Shown: positions 10,736 to 21,250 of the stretch, piece after piece
How the letters are laid out: each line of letters begins with the position of its first letter
How positions within the stretch are numbered: the stretch's first letter is position 1
From: Ascaphus truei
Taxonomy: Eukaryota > Chordata > Amphibia > Anura > Ascaphidae
Length of the DNA: 64,000 nucleotides
Reading direction: 5' to 3'
Assembly (NCBI GenBank): GCA_036426205.1
Contig: CM071586.1
Location: 9,771,248 to 9,835,247, forward strand
Translations under genes and position numbers: made by a program
The notes under the pieces: model-generated
Database searches by the model: none
What the model was told of the DNA's origin: nothing
The model's input: only the letters and a program-made list of their open reading frames with translations

Positions 10736-11583
10736 TTGTTCCTTATTCAACTAAAGGCAGCAATTAATGAGTGGCTGGTATGGATTAGCCAGACGTACTG
10801 TCCCACGCTGACTATGAAAGATGCCGGAATGCAGGTATCGCCTAGCAGCAGGGCTACAGACAGCGGGACCTCCAATACAGAAGTATGGACCCCCAGAGAT
10901 TGGCTGAGGCTTTCACCTTCTCCAGAACCGCTGCATTTCGCTTTTTTTTTAGAAGAAGAAAATGCTGCGACTCCATGGACAATAAAATGCGTGGCTGCCT
11001 GTTGGGGGAGGGGGGGGGGGTTGTAACCGCTAAGGTAATGAAGGAGTTAAGTTCTACTGCAAGGCCTAAATACCACCCTGGGGCAACTACAAGCTTCACC
11101 CACCCCCTGCAATCCACAGACCAAAGGAACCGGCCAGTCCGCCCGCTCAAAAAATTTGCCCATCTCTACCCTGAGTTTGCAGCGACTGTGTGTTTGTGAA
11201 GTCTTATTTTCTTCTCATAGGGTAGAAGGGAACCAATCCCAAAATCAGGGCTCAATTGCACCAAAACATCAGTATGTAAATATCACATAAAGAAGGAAAC
11301 ACCCAATGAGGGAATGAGCTATAATAAGAGTTGTGTGAGATTTGTAATACACCTGTAACCATTGAACTCCTGTCAATAAACAATGCAATAATGTCTATGA
11401 GGTGGTGACAGACCTATATATATATACCATAAGGGTCATGCCTACCCTCCCAATAAAACAACCTGCATGAACAAGATGACTTATGGAGTATGCAGCTGCT
11501 CATCCCTGGGTGATGCGTGCCTCACCCTGATTTTCAAAGCAGTCCAGGTAGATGTCCCATAGGGTCAAAAAACGGAGCACAGC
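10736..11583. other. No gene recognised; fragments of two repeat families
   Basis: 11022-11110 holds half of the CGCTAAGG hairpin family (aaccgctaaggtaatgaagg, then a cacccaccc block). 11121-11168 is the right-hand end of an hAT-like MITE (ccaaaggaaccgg to gcccatctctac). The overlapping frames of about 100 codons at 10854-11199 cross these repeats and are not credible genes. Confidence 0.5.
11121..11168 (+). mobile_element. hAT-like MITE, right-end fragment
   Basis: The sequence ccaaaggaaccggccagtcc then ttgcccatctctac matches the right end of the element at 28744-29170. Everything to its left is missing. Confidence 0.65.
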
Positions 11584-11928
11584 CCTCACAGTGGATCGGG
11601 TATAAGTCTATGTGGTGTTCAAAACCACTAACCACAATCGCAACCATTAACTCATACAAATATATAATGAATAGGTGAGATAGTAATATGAGCTCAAAGT
11701 GACAAGAGCTACTGCATTGAAATCAGCCTCCGCTAAGGCTAGCCTAAACAGCCTTGAAAAAGCACGAAACGGTCGTCGGCGGTGGCTGATTTCAATGCAG
11801 TAGCTCTTGTCACTTTGAGCTCGTATTACTATCTCACCTATTCATTATATATTTGTATGAGTTAATGGTTGCGATTGTGGTTAGTGGTTTTGAACACCAC
11901 ATAGACTTATACCCGATCCACTGTGAGG
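11584..11928. mobile_element. Near-perfect 145-bp inverted repeat with 55-bp spacer
   Basis: The left arm 11584-11728 and right arm 11784-11928 are reverse complements over 145 bases with no length difference and one mismatch that I can see (gagctcatattact versus gagctcgtattact). The spacer 11729-11783 carries a cttgaaaaagc..cgaaacggtc motif that resembles the hammerhead-like motifs elsewhere in the window. Such fidelity implies a recent insertion or arm homogenisation. No protein is encoded. Confidence 0.93.
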
Positions 11929-12156
11929 TGCTTGATCTAGCAGGACACCATAAAGAGTCTGCAATTGATACGCTAAATCTGATGCATCTGTAACCACTGC
12001 TGCATCATACAAACGGTATGTGGCTCTGATGCACAACTGATTTAATATCCTGATATCTATCTAGGATTTTTATAGTGTCTATGCCTGTAATAAACCAGGG
12101 GCTTTTGGTTTATTTGCTGAAATATAACTACCTCTAAATTGTGTGGATTATACTGT
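11929..12156. other. Nothing recognised
   Basis: This is AT-rich sequence to the right of the inverted repeat. I see no feature in it. Confidence 0.4.
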
Positions 12157-12880
12157 AAGGATGTGGTAGGAACCTCATATGTGTGTTCAGTGTGTGTTCA
12201 GTTGGTGTTTGACTCTGTTCAGTGAGAGGCATGTGGAATGTCTGCAACAGTGTTGCAGTGTGAGAGAGCAGAGTGAGACAGGCAGTGGCTGATGTAATAG
12301 CTGAGCTGTGTGTCTGTGCAGATTAGGCAGAGAGGCTCCGTGGAGAAACTACAACTCCCATGAGCGCCTGGGTAGTCACCTGACTTGAGGAGCCAATCGG
12401 AAGGCTAGAATTACAGGAGGAGGAAAGGGAAGCGTGGGGGAGAGGCTACGCTAGTCAGAGGGGATCTGGAAGGTAAAGGAGGAGGGTGTGTGCGCGTGCA
12501 GGGGGTCCGTGACCCACCTGCATAGGCTAGCTTTACCCCGCAGGCCCTTAGGATAAACCCCTGAGCCACTGTAGGTTGCTGTGCAGCAGGGACACCCATA
12601 GTGGTAGCGATCAGTCACCTTACTGTGTAGACCGTTAGGGACAAGCGTGCGGAGCAGGTTTGCTGGTGAGCTGCTTGGGACCAGACAGCTGCACTGCGGA
12701 CATCAAAGACAAGCCAAGGATTCGGCTGATCCTTTTCGAAGCATTACCGGTCACCGCAGTGACCGGAAGGTATTTACATTAAGTGCACCAACACCGGTCA
12801 ACAGGCGCTGATCCCGCCTTAGGCATAACTCTTTGAGGACACTAGTGAGTGACCAAAGGCCTAATACACGGATCTGTGTC
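12157..12880 (+). promoter_or_regulatory. LTR-like promoter block with ZNF143/Staf-type motif
   Basis: The block contains actacaactccca at 12348-12360, which matches the vertebrate ZNF143/Staf element, and a CCAAT box at 12393-12397. GC-rich sequence, GT repeats and an array follow. Its order (CCAAT, purine-rich ggaagg, gtccgtg, ctagg..ggccc) resembles the block at 38240-39370, so I think both are LTRs or leaders of one retroelement family rather than a host promoter. No downstream host exon is recognisable. Confidence 0.4.
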
Positions 12881-12883
12881 ACT

Positions 12884-13150
12884 GTATGTGTGTGCGCGCA
12901 TGTCTGTGTGTGTGTGTGTATGTGTGCGTCAGTCTGTGTATTTCTGTGTCTGTGCGTCTCTGTGTGTCACTGTATGTATGTTTGTGTGTGTGTGGGTCTC
13001 TGTGTGTGTCTCTGTGTGTCTGTTTCTGTGTGCCTATGTGTGTGTGTGTGTGCGCGCGACTCTGTGTGTGTCTGTGTGTGTGTGTGTGTGTCTCTGTGTC
13101 ACTGTATGTGTGTGCGCGCATGTCTGTGTGTGTGTGTGTGTGTGGCATAT
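12884..13150. repeat. Interrupted (TG)n array
   Basis: TG repeats are interspersed with TCTG, TATG and CGCG. There are two near copies of cactgtatgtgtgtgcgcgc (about 12880 and 13100). Long Cys/Val frames over it are artefacts. Confidence 0.95.
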
Positions 13151-15430
13151 CTCTGTGTGTTATGGGAGTGATGGAACCATTAAGGCACGGAACGTAGTGG
13201 TACCCGCGTCGTCCACGAGAAGTAACTTTGAGATCCGAGGCTTAAAGAAGCGCGGTTTACGCAGCTATAGGCAAGGTGAAGACCTCTCTCCTCGCCGCAC
13301 CGCCCTGGCTTACCAATCTGACACCCCACACACTCCAATTACCCTTTTCTCGTTCCCATTTCCCCCCTACACCCCTCTCCTGGGATGCCGTGATCCCTTT
13401 CGCCGATGATACTCCCTCCCTCCTTCAGTCTACGTGTCTCTGGGCTAACTTACCATTCACCTCATCCTCCTGCCCGCCCCCCCCTCTGCAATTAGCTATC
13501 TCAGCCTTTTCCTTTCCCCTCCTCTCCCCCCTCCCCCTCTCCCCCCTTATCTTCCCTGTTCCCTTTCCCCCACCGCCCCCCGACCTTTTCTCAACACTTC
13601 CGATCTTATTCCTCACCTCCCAGACTTCCCCCCCCTCAGCTGCGCCCCTCTACCCAACCCAGACCCGGCACCCCTTGTATTCAGACCACTCTTCTCACGA
13701 ATCTTGTGCTCGTCCCCCCCCCGTTCTACAGTCAACCCTCCGCTCTTCACCCCATTTCTCGCAGTCCCTCTACCCCCAACACCCCCCCCCCCGCCCCTCC
13801 TCTGATCCCCCCCTTTCAATCTATTTCTCTTCCCCTACTTGACCGACGCCCCTTTTCCTATCCGGCCCCTCCACCCCCGGCCAACCCCGACCCTCCCACT
13901 CCTTCGGCTCCCCCCTGTTTCTGCTCCAACACTCCACCCTCGTTCCCTCGTCCCTCCTTTGTACAAGTCCACCCCTACCATCCCAACCTCTCCTCCTTCA
14001 CTCTACCTACTCACTTTCGCTCCCCTGAATCAACTCACCTACATCGTCCATATCACGCTCGCCTCCTACCTCAATTCTCCCGCCCCATTCCTGACAAATC
14101 CGACTCATCCATACCCTGTCTCTCTAAACCGCTCCCCAGCCCCCCTCCGCGAACACTACGCCCCTCCATATGACATATCGTTTCTGTCCCTTTATCTTGT
14201 ATCTTCCCCCTGCCCACCTCATCCCCACCGCCCATCGTTTTCCTAGCTCTCTCTACCTCCATTTCCCTCCCCCTCCTCCCCGTGGCTCCCTCACCCCTGT
14301 GCCGGATCTATGGGCCCCCCGATCCCGGAAACGCACCCTATCGCCCGTCGCCGCCCATTGCATCACCATGAGCACTCCTCGCACTCCTACCTCGCCCACT
14401 ATTCTGTGTCAGTTCAATGTTCCACCCTATCCCGTCTTCCCTCCCGGCTTCATCGCCTATTTCTCTTTCTCCCGCCCCACCGTTTCCCCACTTTTACCGC
14501 CCCTTACCCCCTATCCACCTAATTCTGTGCAATCACCCCCCCCCGTCCTGAATCCGCTACCCATTCCCCCTATCCCACCTTTTCTCACTCCCGGCTCACC
14601 TGTCCATGCCTCCCCGCAAGACTCGTCTATCTCTCGCGATAACCTCCTCGCCCCATCCTTGTTAACTTTTTAGCCCCTTACCTTCTTTCCTCCCTTACCT
14701 CCCTCCCACTCAACCTCTTGCTCCTCGCATCTTGTTCACTTCTTAACCCCAATCTAATCGGGCATCCCCCCCACTCTCTCCCCCCTGGTCCGCCCCGCAC
14801 CCCCATCCCCCTCCCCACGTTGTCCTAGCCATTCTTCGTATATCGCCTTCATTGACCCTCACCTTCGCCCCCCTCACGCCCTCTCCCCACCACTCCTCCT
14901 GTCTGTCCCGCACAGAGAGGTTCTTTTGCGCTAACCACAAACACATTATAACTTACGCCGCCATGCCACGCCCCCTTAACTCATACCGCCTGTCTCCCCA
15001 CCCTTCGGCTCCACACCTCCCCCACCCCCTCACACATCTGACTCACCCCACACCCCCCCATACTTCAACTCCATAGCTCACGCCCCCCCTCACCTCCAGA
15101 GACTTTCCGCCTTCCCAAATCCACACACGCACCTTACAGAATCCCCCCCCAGCCCCGACAACCTTTCCCTCGCCTCCCCCCCTATATCTCTTCAGGGCCT
15201 GCCCCCCTCTGCCACCCACCATCCCCCACCCAGGCACTCCACACCCCCCCCTTCCCCCACCTTTCATTTCATCCTTCCTCCTCCCGTCTGATTATTCTGC
15301 CTTTTTCTTTCGGATTGTCGGGTGTCCTATTAGGTCCTATTGTGCTTTACTTCTTTTTTTGTGTTTCTCGTGGTGTCCCACTCCACGTTCCGGCCTAGGA
15401 CCTTCCTCGCTTGCCTGCCCTATGCTCGTT
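13151..15430. repeat. 2-kb C/T-rich tract of unknown origin
   Basis: From about 13276 to 15300 the plus strand is strongly C- and T-rich. All three plus frames stay open for long stretches (188, 155, 135 and 167 codons) because G and A are rare, so stops are rare. The predicted peptides are Pro/Ser/Leu-rich without a domain I recognise. The tract is bounded on both sides by TG arrays. It could be a noncoding leader of a transposon or an expanded pyrimidine tract; I cannot choose. Confidence 0.6.
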
Positions 15431-15632
15431 CTATTGTGTATCTGTGTGTGTGTGCATCTCTGTGTGTCTGTGTATCTGTGTGTATGTGTGTCTCTGTGTG
15501 TCTGTGTCTGTGTGTACCTTTGGGTGTGTGTGTACCTGTTTGTGTGTGTACCTGTATGTGTACCTGTGAGTGTGTGTATCTGTGTGTGTACCTGTGAGTG
15601 TGTGTACCTGTGTGTACCTGTGAGTGTGTGTA
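15431..15632. repeat. (TG)n/(TGTACCTGTGAG)n array
   Basis: TG repeats with regular gtacctgtgag insertions form a small compound array. Frames in it are artefacts. Confidence 0.93.
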
Positions 15633-15903
15633 CCTCTGATGCATGCGTGTGGTGCCGCCAGACGCGGCACGTGCTGCACAGCCGCTGCAGTGTGCCCTGA
15701 TGCAGCGCCTACTGCCCAGGCGCGACGTTATATCAGGAACTGCTCCGGTGCATGCGTGCCGAACATTGGATGCCTTCACATACGCGCCAGGTGCCATAAT
15801 GGCCTCTTCTGCATCAGTGACATTACTTCCTTCCGTCTCCAACAAGGAGATTTACTCCAAGGATAGTTTTTCATATGGTAGGTGCCAGCAAAGAAGTTTC
15901 AGT
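15633..15903. other. No gene recognised, GC-rich
   Basis: This is CpG-containing sequence between the TG array and a MITE end. Two overlapping frames of 80-87 codons show no motif. Confidence 0.4.
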
Positions 15904-16041
15904 TAAAAAAATCCGCAAAACGAGAATCACCCTTTTTTAGATTGATCCGCCGAAATCCGCGGACCAAACGGAACCAACCGATCCAAAGGAACCGACCGAT
16001 CCACTGCGGATCCAAATTGGCAAAAAATGTGCCTATCTCTA
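15904..16041 (+). mobile_element. hAT-like MITE, right half
   Basis: aaatccgcaaaacgagaatc through cactgcggatccaaattgg to tgtgcctatctcta matches the right half of the MITE at 28744-29170. The left half is missing. It abuts the truncated 5' end of the Penelope-like element. Confidence 0.75.
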
Positions 16042-16757
16042 CAGTAGTTTTTTCCATTTTCATAATTCCACCATCAATTAAACTCATATGGATTCTTCGG
16101 CAAACCCTGTAAACTTTCTAGATACAACATTAACACTGAAAGATGGCAAACTACACACATCTGTATACAAGAAACCAACAGACAGATGCAGTTACCTCCA
16201 CAACTCCAGCTTCCATCCCACTCATACCAAACAAGGTATCATACACAGCCAGGCTATAAGATACCACCGCATATGCTCTGACACTGAAGACAGAAACAGG
16301 CATCTCACAAACCCTGACCGAATCGTTCAGACAGAAGGGAAACAAACCAAAGACTATTGCCACGACTATTACATCTGCACTAAAAGCCCCACAGGAAAAC
16401 CTGCTACAATACAGACAGAAAGAACCCACCACATGCATACCACTAGTGACCACATACAACCCTACCCTAGAGGGTATACGAAAAATAATCAAAGATCTGC
16501 AACCCATGCTGGCAGAGGATGCGACATTAAAAGAAATCTTTCCCAAACCTCCCATTCTTGCGTTCCGGCAACCACCAAACCTCAAACAGAAATTAGTCAG
16601 CAGAAAACTTCACAACGAACTTAAAGACACTGATAATGGCACAAAACCGTGCAACAACACACGTTGCAAACTCTGCAAACATATATGCCAAGATCCCACA
16701 GCCAGTCACAACCATGGAACACGCAATGTTAAATAATCATACAGCTGCACATCCAGG

Positions 16758-17085
16758 AATGTGGTTTATATGATTCAGTGCAACAAATGTGACCAAGGTT
16801 GCTACATTGGGGAAACCAGCCCAAAACTACAAGACAGAATGAATATGCACAGACACTCCATCACGAAGAAGGAAGATACTGCTCACCTGTGGGACATCAT
16901 TTCTCACAACCAGATCATTCCATAAATGATTTAAAAAAATCAAAATCCTCAATGGAATGTTTAAACGCCCCCAAGAACGGAAAACATTTGAACTCAGAAT
17001 GATAAGACTCTTTGACACTAAACCAAAGGACTTAATGCGGATATGGGGTTTCTCACACACTATCAAAATTGTTTGTAATTATCCT
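16758..17085 (+). pseudogene. GIY-YIG endonuclease domain remnant of the Penelope-like element
   Basis: The motif pair VVYMIQC and CYIGET is the GIY-YIG signature in the form used by Penelope-like elements, with a CxxC between (CNKC). The domain is cut from the RT by a stop just upstream and changes frame after about 16925. The enzyme family nicks target DNA for primed reverse transcription; this copy cannot. Confidence 0.88.
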
Positions 17086-17314
17086 GCCTGCCACTCTGCA
17101 AACGTTCTTATACACCTCCCCACCCAGCACCCCCAACCCCCACAGCATCCCTTTCCCCCTCCATGCTGTTACTTGTCACTGTTTTATTACCCTACAAATG
17201 TCTACAGACATCCCTTTCCCACCCACCCTTATCTAAATCTGGTTTTTGTTTGTTTGTTTTTTTTCCTGCCTTCTGAACCTCTGTTTTAGCATTGACTCCT
17301 TTATAAAACAGTAT

Positions 17315-17350
17315 CGCGGACCTGAGGAAGAGAGGAGAACTTGTCCTATG
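17315..17350 (+). other. Penelope 3' hammerhead-like relic
   Basis: cctgaggaagagaggagaac and ttgtcc stand where Penelope-like elements carry a hammerhead motif (CTGANGA, stem, GAAA, GTC). Here the GAAA box is reduced to GAA and stem II is poor, so it is a relic at best. Confidence 0.4.
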
Positions 17351-17450
17351 GCATAAATTGTTAGTCCAAATAAAAAAAGGTTTCACCCAATATTGAATAA
17401 CACATTTATTCTGCACTATGGCAACTGGACTAACACAGCTATTGCTGTTA

Positions 17451-17822
17451 TATTAACTGTACAGTATATATATTTTTTGTCTTTGTATCTACTGTATAAA
17501 TACTCTAGTGACATCTGGTGATCATGAAGCAGAATGCATCAGGAAGACTGTATGTGGTTATATATATGTGTTTATTAATGGAACATCCTCCGGTGGCCAG
17601 GAATTCACGCTAGGGGAAGTCCCATATGGAAGTATGGACCGCCCACTGGTTGCAATGGCTTTTAATTTCTCGGGATAGTAAGTCTGGCTACATCTGTATA
17701 AACATATAGGATAACGCAGAATAAGGGCAGAGTTTCCAGAAGATTAAATGGCATAGATAACAAAAAATATCACAGAACACTCCAAAATAACGCGCCAGCA
17801 GGGACAATAGCCCTTGCCATAT
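17451..17822. other. No gene recognised
   Basis: This is AT-rich sequence between the Penelope 3' end and the RTE tail array. No coding frame of note is present. Confidence 0.4.
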
Positions 17823-18300
17823 CATTAAATCATATATCATTATCATCATCATCGTGGTCGTCGAAGTCGTCATCACCAGCACCATCCCTCGTCTCCCCAC
17901 TGCTGGATGAGGCCTCCCCAGTGATCTCCCAGGTACTGCGGTTACAGCCTCTCTTCTCCACGTACATATAAATATATATCACCATCTTCAGCCCGTGTCT
18001 CCCCATTGCTGGATGAGGCCTCCTCAGTGATCTCACAGGCACTGCGGTTACAGCCTCTCTTCTTCACGTACATATAAATATATATCACCATCTTCAGCCC
18101 GTGTCACCCCACTGCTGGATGAAGCCTCCCTAATGATCTCCAAGATAATGCGGTTACAGCCTCTCTTCTCCATGTACATATAAATATATATCACCATCTT
18201 CAGCCCGTGTCTCCCCATTGCTGGATGAAGCCTCCCCAATGATCTCCCAGGTACTGCGGTTACAGCCTCTCTTCTCCACGAACATATAAATATATATCAC
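17823..18300 (-). repeat. ~105-bp tandem repeat derived from an RTE LINE tail, 4 copies
   Basis: Four units each contain ccccactgctggatgaggcc (first at about 17895) and ctgcggttacagcctctctt, ending in catataaatatatatcacc. Read on the minus strand they give RGCNRSTWEI and GEASSS, the extreme C-terminus of an RTE-type LINE (compare 48405-48828). A tcatcatcatc run at 17838 corresponds to the GAT-type 3' tail of such LINEs. So the last ~105 bases of a LINE have been tandemly copied. Confidence 0.82.
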
Positions 18301-18329
18301 ATTACACTGATAGTCCTTCTGTGTGACAC

Positions 18330-19190
18330 TGGTAGTTGATTCTGTAGTCACATGAAGTTGTATGTAGTTACTTCTGTAGTTACACCATATAGTGCTTTGA
18401 GTTTACACCTGTAGTTACAACGGTGTTGCTTCTGTATGTTACTCCTGTAGTTGCTTCTGTAGTCCACCGTAGTTGCTTCTGTAGTACACCTGTAGTAACT
18501 GTTAGTTGCTTCTGTAGTTACTCCTGTAGTTTGCTTCTGTTAGCTACTCCTTAGTTCCTTCTGTAGTACACTGTAGTTCCGTCTGTATAGTTACAAGTAT
18601 GATTCTGATGTTACACCTGAAGTTGAGACTGTAGTTACACCTGTAGGTACTATCTGTAGTTAACCCTGTAGTTACTTCTGTAGTTACACCCTGTAGTTGC
18701 GTCGTAGTTACATGTATTGCTTCTGTAGTGACAGCTTGTGGTTGCTTCCGGAGTACTCCTGTGGTTGCTCTGTAGTTACACCTGTAGTTGCACTGTACTT
18801 AAACCCTGTAGTTACACTGTAGTTGCTTCGGTAGTTACAGCTGTGGTTGCTTCTCCGTATTTGACTCATGTGGTTGCTTTTGTATTGCATACGTAGTTGC
18901 ATTGTCGTTACACGTGTAGTCTGCTTATGTAGTACACTGTGTTAATCTGTAGTTCACCTGTTGTTGCTTATGTAGTTACAGATGTGGTGCTTTCGTTTAG
19001 TTTATCCTGTAGTTGCTTCTGTAGTTACCAACTGTAGTGCTTCTGGTAGTTACTCCTGTAGTTGCCTCTGTAGTTACACCTGTAGTAACTTCGGGTAGTA
19101 TCTAATTGTTGTCTGGGGACACCACCGGCAGGGTAGAAGCTTCTGTGTGGTCTCTGTAGGTACGTCTTAGAGACTCCTGTAGTACTTCTG
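18330..19190. repeat. Degenerate ~24-bp repeat (TGTAGTTGCTTC / TGTAGTTACACC)
   Basis: Blocks of tgtagttgcttc and tgtagttacacc alternate for almost 900 bases. Numerous single-base losses and gains in most units look like sequencing noise rather than divergence alone. Confidence 0.85.
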
Positions 19191-19559
19191 TAGGTGCGTT
19201 GTAGTGCTCTCTGCAGTAAGTCCTGGAAGTACTGTCAGAAACAGACAGTTATTAAATATGGTACAACATCTCTTACACAAACATACACTTACGGGACATA
19301 CGACAGAGGGAGAACACAAAACGGACCAAGATTAGCTCGACATGCAACATTACGTCGACAAAAGGCGACAGTCACAACTGAACCGAGAAACTGCTACACA
19401 TAACATATAAAAACATACTATACCTCTCCCACAACAAACACTAACCGACTAAACTGTACTCAACCCACAATGACCACATGCGCAAAACCTACGTCCTCCT
19501 ACACACTGCAAATAAACGTATTGTATCTCTCACTCACATTTGTTATGGAGATTTAAAAT
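19191..19559. other. No gene recognised
   Basis: A/C-rich sequence leads into the CA array. It contains no recognisable motif and may be partly low-quality consensus. Confidence 0.4.
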
Positions 19560-19694
19560 CGTTGTGTTGTGTGGTACACACACACACAACACACACACAC
19601 ACAGAGAGACAACACAACACCCACCAACACCTTACACACACAAAACACAAACATACAATCTGATTACGACACACAACACAACACCACACACAAC

Positions 19695-19737
<43 letters not shown>

Positions 19738-19830
19738 AGACACACACACACACACTTAGACACACACACACACACACACACATACATATATACACACACA
19801 CACAAACTGTACGTACATAACATATACACC
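19560..19830. repeat. (CA)n array with TTAGACA interruptions
   Basis: CA repeats with cttagacac interruptions (about 19735 and 19755) and a short TA stretch. No gene. Confidence 0.95.
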
Positions 19831-20600
19831 GTTCAGAAAAAAAGTGACTCATTTTCTTTTTCGTCATATCTTGCCAAGAAATAAGTTAATGTTCATGAAA
19901 ATGTGAGCGATTATAGACCTTTCACAGTAGCGTATTACATTTTAGAAATATTTGTTAATCTAATAAATATTCTTTGGAATTGGTGGTGACATCATCAGGT
20001 GCATAGTTACAAAAAAGGGCGTACATCGAAGAAGATAAGCAAGTTATAAAGTGCAAGAATTATGGTCCAAAACGCTGACATGAAATTATATTCTTAATAA
20101 AGGATGGTTTGAACCAGGAGGACTGAAAAAACGAATTTGTATTGTACCGGAGTTGGAGCAGCTGGATCAGTGCGTTATTGATTATGGCGTCCTCGTCTTC
20201 GGGCGCGCATTTCAGCAGGAGGACAACGTTTTGAACACGCTTTTTGTTCCATACTTTGAATCATTCTACAGGGCCGATGTTATGGCGTTGTCATTGGTGT
20301 GACCGCACCTGGGCCTGAGATTGCAGCCACCCACCCGAGCGCTTCCCCGCCCCAACTTCAGTAACCACACTTTAATGTGGAGCGGTTTAAACGAACCACC
20401 GCGGCATTTCAACGGCAATTTCCGGGGGGAGAGCGCAGGGGCGTCTCTACATGTATAGAAAAAGTGTCCAGTCCGCACTCTTGCTCTTTAAGAAACTGGA
20501 ATGGTGGTTCCTCTCTAATCTTTTGCAGCTCTTGATGTTGAAGGTGTCCTCCCCCACCTCCAATGTGGATCCGAGCAGAGAACTCCGACAGCGATACCAA
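19831..20600. other. Unclassified; possible transposon debris
   Basis: A plus-strand stretch at about 20105-20270 reads open without a start codon, but I cannot match it to a family with confidence. The remainder (20266-20600) is a mixed repeat leading into the next element. Confidence 0.3.
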
Positions 20601-21250
20601 GTCCCAAGAAAAAAAGAAAAAAACACAAAAGCGCACCAAGATTGAGATATAGTGTGTATTACAGACAAATAAAATTAGTAGTATACACTTACATGAATAA
20701 AAACTGTAATGGTCCTGATCACGATCGTAACTTCTATGGTGAGGCAACAGATGGGATGAGAAGGGGGTGATTTCAATCTCTAGAAACAAGCCCCATGCGC
20801 TGGGACTGTGTCTTGGGCTATGCTGCGTGTTCAGCTCCACACGGTTGTCAGCGTGATGGCCTGCATGACGCGCATGCGCGGCGAATGAAGCCCCCTATAG
20901 TAGTCCCGGAGATGCCTGTCCGTTTTCCGTTTAAATCGTGATTATCAAAAAAACACTTGTGTGAAGACTGGCTGTATGTGGATAACAGACCAGCGACACC
21001 CTTCGCGACGCGTTTCGAATACAAAGTATTCTTCCTCAGGCGATATCAGGGGCACCTCTTTGGGGTCCTTAGCCCCAGATTTTCCGAGGCAAGTTTTAGA
21101 ATACTCGTCGGCACACCTGTAACATTGTGCTTCTCATACTGTATAGTGCTAATCTACACAACAGTCCTACAATTGGGCACACTCTCATGGGGATTGAGCG
21201 AGAAATACACAAGATTCGATGAGAAACGAAAGGAGTCCCTTTTTCCTTGA
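20601..21250. mobile_element. Short repeat element carrying a hammerhead-like core
   Basis: A purine-rich aaaaaaaagaaaaaaacac run with gcgcaccaagattgag leads into sequence that ends near the motif at 21003-21043. Similar aagcagcgcac wording occurs at 10070, so these may be members of one SINE-like or Penelope-derived family. No protein is encoded. Confidence 0.4.
21003..21043 (-). other. Best hammerhead-like core in the window
   Basis: The minus strand reads tcgc, ctgagga, a, gaatac-ttt-gtattc, gaaac, gc, gtc, gcga. tcgc and gcga can pair as stem I, gaatac/gtattc is a perfect six-base stem II, and a one-base-pair stem III precedes GTC. This is the order of a minimal type I hammerhead, apart from one extra A before stem II. 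Hammerheads with very short stem III are known from Penelope-like elements. Activity here is untested. Confidence 0.55.

Larger units (their letters stand above)
16045..17450 (+). pseudogene. Penelope-like retroelement, 5'-truncated and frameshifted
   Basis: This is the C-terminal part of a Penelope-like reverse transcriptase followed by a GIY-YIG endonuclease. Frame 2 (16088 on) gives NFLDTTLTLKDGKLHTSVYK and SFHPTHTKQGI. The reading then shifts to frame 3 by 16370 (LLQYRQKEPTTCIPLVTTYN), reaching PPILAFRQPPNLKQKLV and a Cys cluster (CNNTRCKLCKHI, about 16651-16686). An in-frame stop at 16734-16736 precedes the GIY-YIG part (VVYMIQCNKCDQGCYIGET, from 16761). The end of that domain is in frame 1 (FELRMIRLFDTKPKDLMRIW, 16987-17046). 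The N-terminal RT, including the catalytic Asp motifs, is absent, so it is dead. A 3' region with ctgaggaagagagg (17322) follows. Confidence 0.92.

Noticed and set aside
13276..13842. A PFADDT word in the C/T tract resembling a reverse transcriptase catalytic box
   Set aside because: No other RT motif surrounds it and the frame is compositionally biased, so the match is chance.
20105..20270. Plus-strand stretch as a mariner-like transposase end
   Set aside because: A vague resemblance only. No catalytic motif and no terminal repeats were found.
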